From Alphaproteobacteria bacterium (GTDB lineage Bacteria; Pseudomonadota; Alphaproteobacteria; Rhizobiales; Beijerinckiaceae), in contig RFXE01000091.1 in the NCBI GenBank assembly GCA_009921785.1, positions 1 to 7,051 on the forward strand: a DNA stretch of 7,051 nucleotides, given 5' to 3'. Made by a program: the position numbers and the translations under genes. Positions 5,207 to 7,051 of the stretch are shown here, one piece after another; position 1 is the first letter of the stretch; each line of letters starts with the position of its first letter. The notes beneath the pieces are model-generated. The model was given only the letters and a program-made list of their open reading frames with translations. It ran no database searches and was not told where the DNA came from.

Positions 5207-7051
5207 TTACGCTTCAGCGCCATGACAATGTTTAAATTTCTTGCCCGAACCACAAGGGCAAGGCTCATTGCGGCCAACACGACCCCATGTTGAAGGCTTT
5301 GCCGGATCGCGCTCAACCGGCGCGGATGACGCCAATTGCGGACGCGCCTCTTCATTTTCACCGGTGATAGGATCAGCGTGGATCGTTTCCATCGGCGGCG
5401 GTGTCGGCGGCGGCGGCGCTTGGAACATCACTTCAATGCGCATCATCTGGCTCGTAACTTGTTCGCGCAAATGCGTGATCAATCCATTGAAGAGTTCGAA
5501 CGCTTCGCTCTTATATTCATTCAGCGGATCACGTTGCGCGTAACCGCGCCAGCCAATCACTTGGCGCAAATGATCAAGCGTCACGAGATGCTCGCGCCAG
5601 AGATGATCAAGTGTCTGCAAGAGAACTTGCTTTTCGACATAAGTCATAATGTCGGGCGTGTTCTTCTCGATACGGCGTTGATAGGCTTCATCAGCCGCTT
5701 TTCTCAACCGCTCGCGCAACTCTTCATCGGCGATACCTTCTTCCTTTGCCCACTCTGCGACAGGAAGCTGCAAGCCGAGAACACGCGTCGCCATTTCTTC
5801 AAGGCCGGGCACATCCCATTGTTCGGGATAAGCGCCTTCCGGAATATGCCGCGCAACGACATCGTCGATCACGCCATGACGCATATCATCAATAGTCGGG
5901 CGCACGCTCTCTTCAGCCATGAATTCGCGACGCTGTTCGAACACGACCTTGCGCTGGTCATTCATCACGTCGTCATATTTTAGAATGTTTTTGCGCATGT
6001 CAAAATTGCGCGCTTCAACTTTCTGCTGCGCTTTCTCGATCGCTTTATTGATCCACGGATGGATGATGGCTTCGTCTTCTTTAAGACCAAGCTTTTGCAA
6101 CATGCCGTCCATGCGATCCGATCCGAAAATCCGCATCAAATCATCTTGCAGCGAGAGATAGAATTTTGAGCGCCCCGGATCACCTTGGCGACCAGAGCGG
6201 CCGCGCAACTGATTATCAATGCGGCGGCTTTCATGCCGCTCGGTGCCGACGACATAAAGTCCGCCTGCATTCAATGCCTTCTCTTTAAGAATGGCCACTT
6301 CAGCGCGGATTGCGGCTTCCGCTTCATCACGCGCGGGGCCAGCGTCCATGCCGGCAAGCTCGTGACGAATGCGCATTGCGATATTGCCGCCCAGCTGAAT
6401 ATCCGTGCCGCGACCCGCCATATTGGTGGCAATCGTCACCGCACCGGGAACGCCGGCTTGCGCAACAATATAGGCTTCTTGTTCATGGAAGCGTGCATTC
6501 AAAATCGCAAAGCGTTTTGCCGGCTTACCATTCTTCGCCGCTTCATAGATCGGCATCATCGCCTTGGGGTCTGTGAAGTCGATGATCTTGAAGCCGTGCT
6601 TGCTGAGCAATTCGCCCAGCATTTCTGATTTCTCAATCGATGTTGTACCAACGAGAATGGGTTGGCCCTTGCTCATCGCCTCATCAATCTCGCGAATGAT
6701 CGCGCGATGTTTCTCGGTTTCCGAGCGATAGACTTCATCGTCTTCATCAAGGCGCTTCACCGGAATATTGGTGGGAATTTCAACAACATCGAGCCGGTAG
6801 ATGTCCATGAATTCATCCGCTTCCGTCGAGGCTGTGCCCGTCATACCGGCGAGCTTTGAATAGAGGCGGAAATAATTCTGGAATGTGATCGAAGCGAGCG
6901 TCTGGTTCTCAGGCTGCACCTTTGCATGTTCTTTGGCTTCAAGCGCTTGATGCAGTCCTTCCGAATAGCGACGGCCTGGCATCATGCGGCCGGTGAATTC
7001 GTCAATGATCACAACTTCGTCATTACGGACGATATAGTCTTTATCGCGCTG
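5207..7051 (-). CDS. secA: Preprotein translocase ATPase SecA, C-terminal part (5' end outside window)
   Basis: Motor ATPase of the Sec pathway: it binds preproteins and drives them through SecYEG in the inner membrane. The frame is open to the window edge, so 614 residues are visible (from QRDKDYIVR); the full protein should be about 900, and the first ATPase half and most of the preprotein-binding domain are missing. Present in order: IIDEFTGR, ENQTLASITFQNYFRLY, MTGTASTEADEF, VGTTSIEKSE, FHEQEAYIVAQAG, NMAGRGTDIQLGGN (about 6383-6424), GTERHESRRIDNQLRGRSGR (second ATPase domain), the helical scaffold/wing region with KYDDVMNDQRKVVF, WREHLVTLDHLRQVIGWRGY, a proline-rich linker (PPPPTPPP), and the zinc/SecB-binding tail CPCGSGKKFKHCH (5222-5260). 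A segment near KIIDFTDPKAMM is absent from E. coli SecA and fits Alphaproteobacteria. No frameshift is seen. The GTG at 7012 is internal, not the start. Confidence 0.97.
   Translation of the reverse strand, partial: QRDKDYIVRNDEVVIIDEFTGRMMPGRRYSEGLHQALEAKEHAKVQPENQTLASITFQNYFRLYSKLAGMTGTASTEADEFMDIYRLDVVEIPTNIPVKRLDEDDEVYRSETEKHRAIIREIDEAMSKGQPILVGTTSIEKSEMLGELLSKHGFKIIDFTDPKAMMPIYEAAKNGKPAKRFAILNARFHEQEAYIVAQAGVPGAVTIATNMAGRGTDIQLGGNIAMRIRHELAGMDAGPARDEAEAAIRAEVAILKEKALNAGGLYVVGTERHESRRIDNQLRGRSGRQGDPGRSKFYLSLQDDLMRIFGSDRMDGMLQKLGLKEDEAIIHPWINKAIEKAQQKVEARNFDMRKNILKYDDVMNDQRKVVFEQRREFMAEESVRPTIDDMRHGVIDDVVARHIPEGAYPEQWDVPGLEEMATRVLGLQLPVAEWAKEEGIADEELRERLRKAADEAYQRRIEKNTPDIMTYVEKQVLLQTLDHLWREHLVTLDHLRQVIGWRGYAQRDPLNEYKSEAFELFNGLITHLREQVTSQMMRIEVMFQAPPPPTPPPMETIHADPITGENEEARPQLASSAPVERDPAKPSTWGRVGRNEPCPCGSGKKFKHCHGAEA

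Noticed and set aside
5393..5420. GGC/GGCG low-complexity repeat
   Set aside because: It encodes the proline-rich linker of SecA (PPPPTPPP) and needs no separate explanation.
5336..5983. Long open frame on the plus strand (215 codons) opposite secA
   Set aside because: It lies wholly antisense to well-conserved SecA, shows no recognisable domain, and long antisense frames are common in GC-rich coding DNA. The same applies to the frame at 6185-6628.
7010..7012. GTG at 7010-7012 as the start of secA
   Set aside because: The frame continues upstream without a stop to the window edge with SecA-like residues (DYIVRNDEVV), so this valine is internal.

Overview
The window looks like a chromosomal segment of an alphaproteobacterium, most likely of the order Hyphomicrobiales (Rhizobiales). 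The evidence is the AccA protein, whose variants DTAGAYPG and SPEA match what I recall of Bradyrhizobium/Rhodopseudomonas-type AccA, and a SecA with the extra segment around KIIDFTDPKAMM that I associate with alphaproteobacterial SecA. This is recognition from memory, not a database result. Genus cannot be given.

Layout, left to right. A GC-rich leader (1-116) precedes accA (+), the alpha subunit of acetyl-CoA carboxylase carboxyltransferase. After a 105-bp spacer with repeated TTATC/GATAA pentamers comes a lipoprotein of the YafK-like L,D-transpeptidase family (+). An AT-rich spacer leads to an FkbM-type SAM-dependent methyltransferase (+). It converges, with only 21 bp between stop codons, on a minus-strand pair: a GFA/CENP-V-fold zinc protein, preceded on its strand by a 14-TM DHA2 (MdtD-like) MFS exporter. 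The right end holds the C-terminal two thirds of secA (-), whose start lies beyond base 7051.

How the parts relate. accA (fatty-acid synthesis), the L,D-transpeptidase lipoprotein (cell-wall/outer-membrane linkage) and secA (protein export) are core envelope and growth functions. The three genes between the transpeptidase and secA (about 2385-5206) look accessory. Hand counts on sample lines give about 39% GC in the methyltransferase, 43% in the GFA gene and 48% in the MFS gene, against about 55-65% in accA and secA. The MFS and GFA genes are 32 bp apart on one strand and probably co-transcribed, perhaps as a small detoxification/efflux unit.

The window is gene-dense: no gene-free stretch exceeds about 120 bp. 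I see no tRNA, rRNA, CRISPR, insertion sequence or phage gene. I did not find a convincing new system. The best leads are the accessory block, a possible leaderless start for the methyltransferase, the pentamer cluster before the transpeptidase gene, and a strong hairpin just upstream of the accA ribosome binding site.
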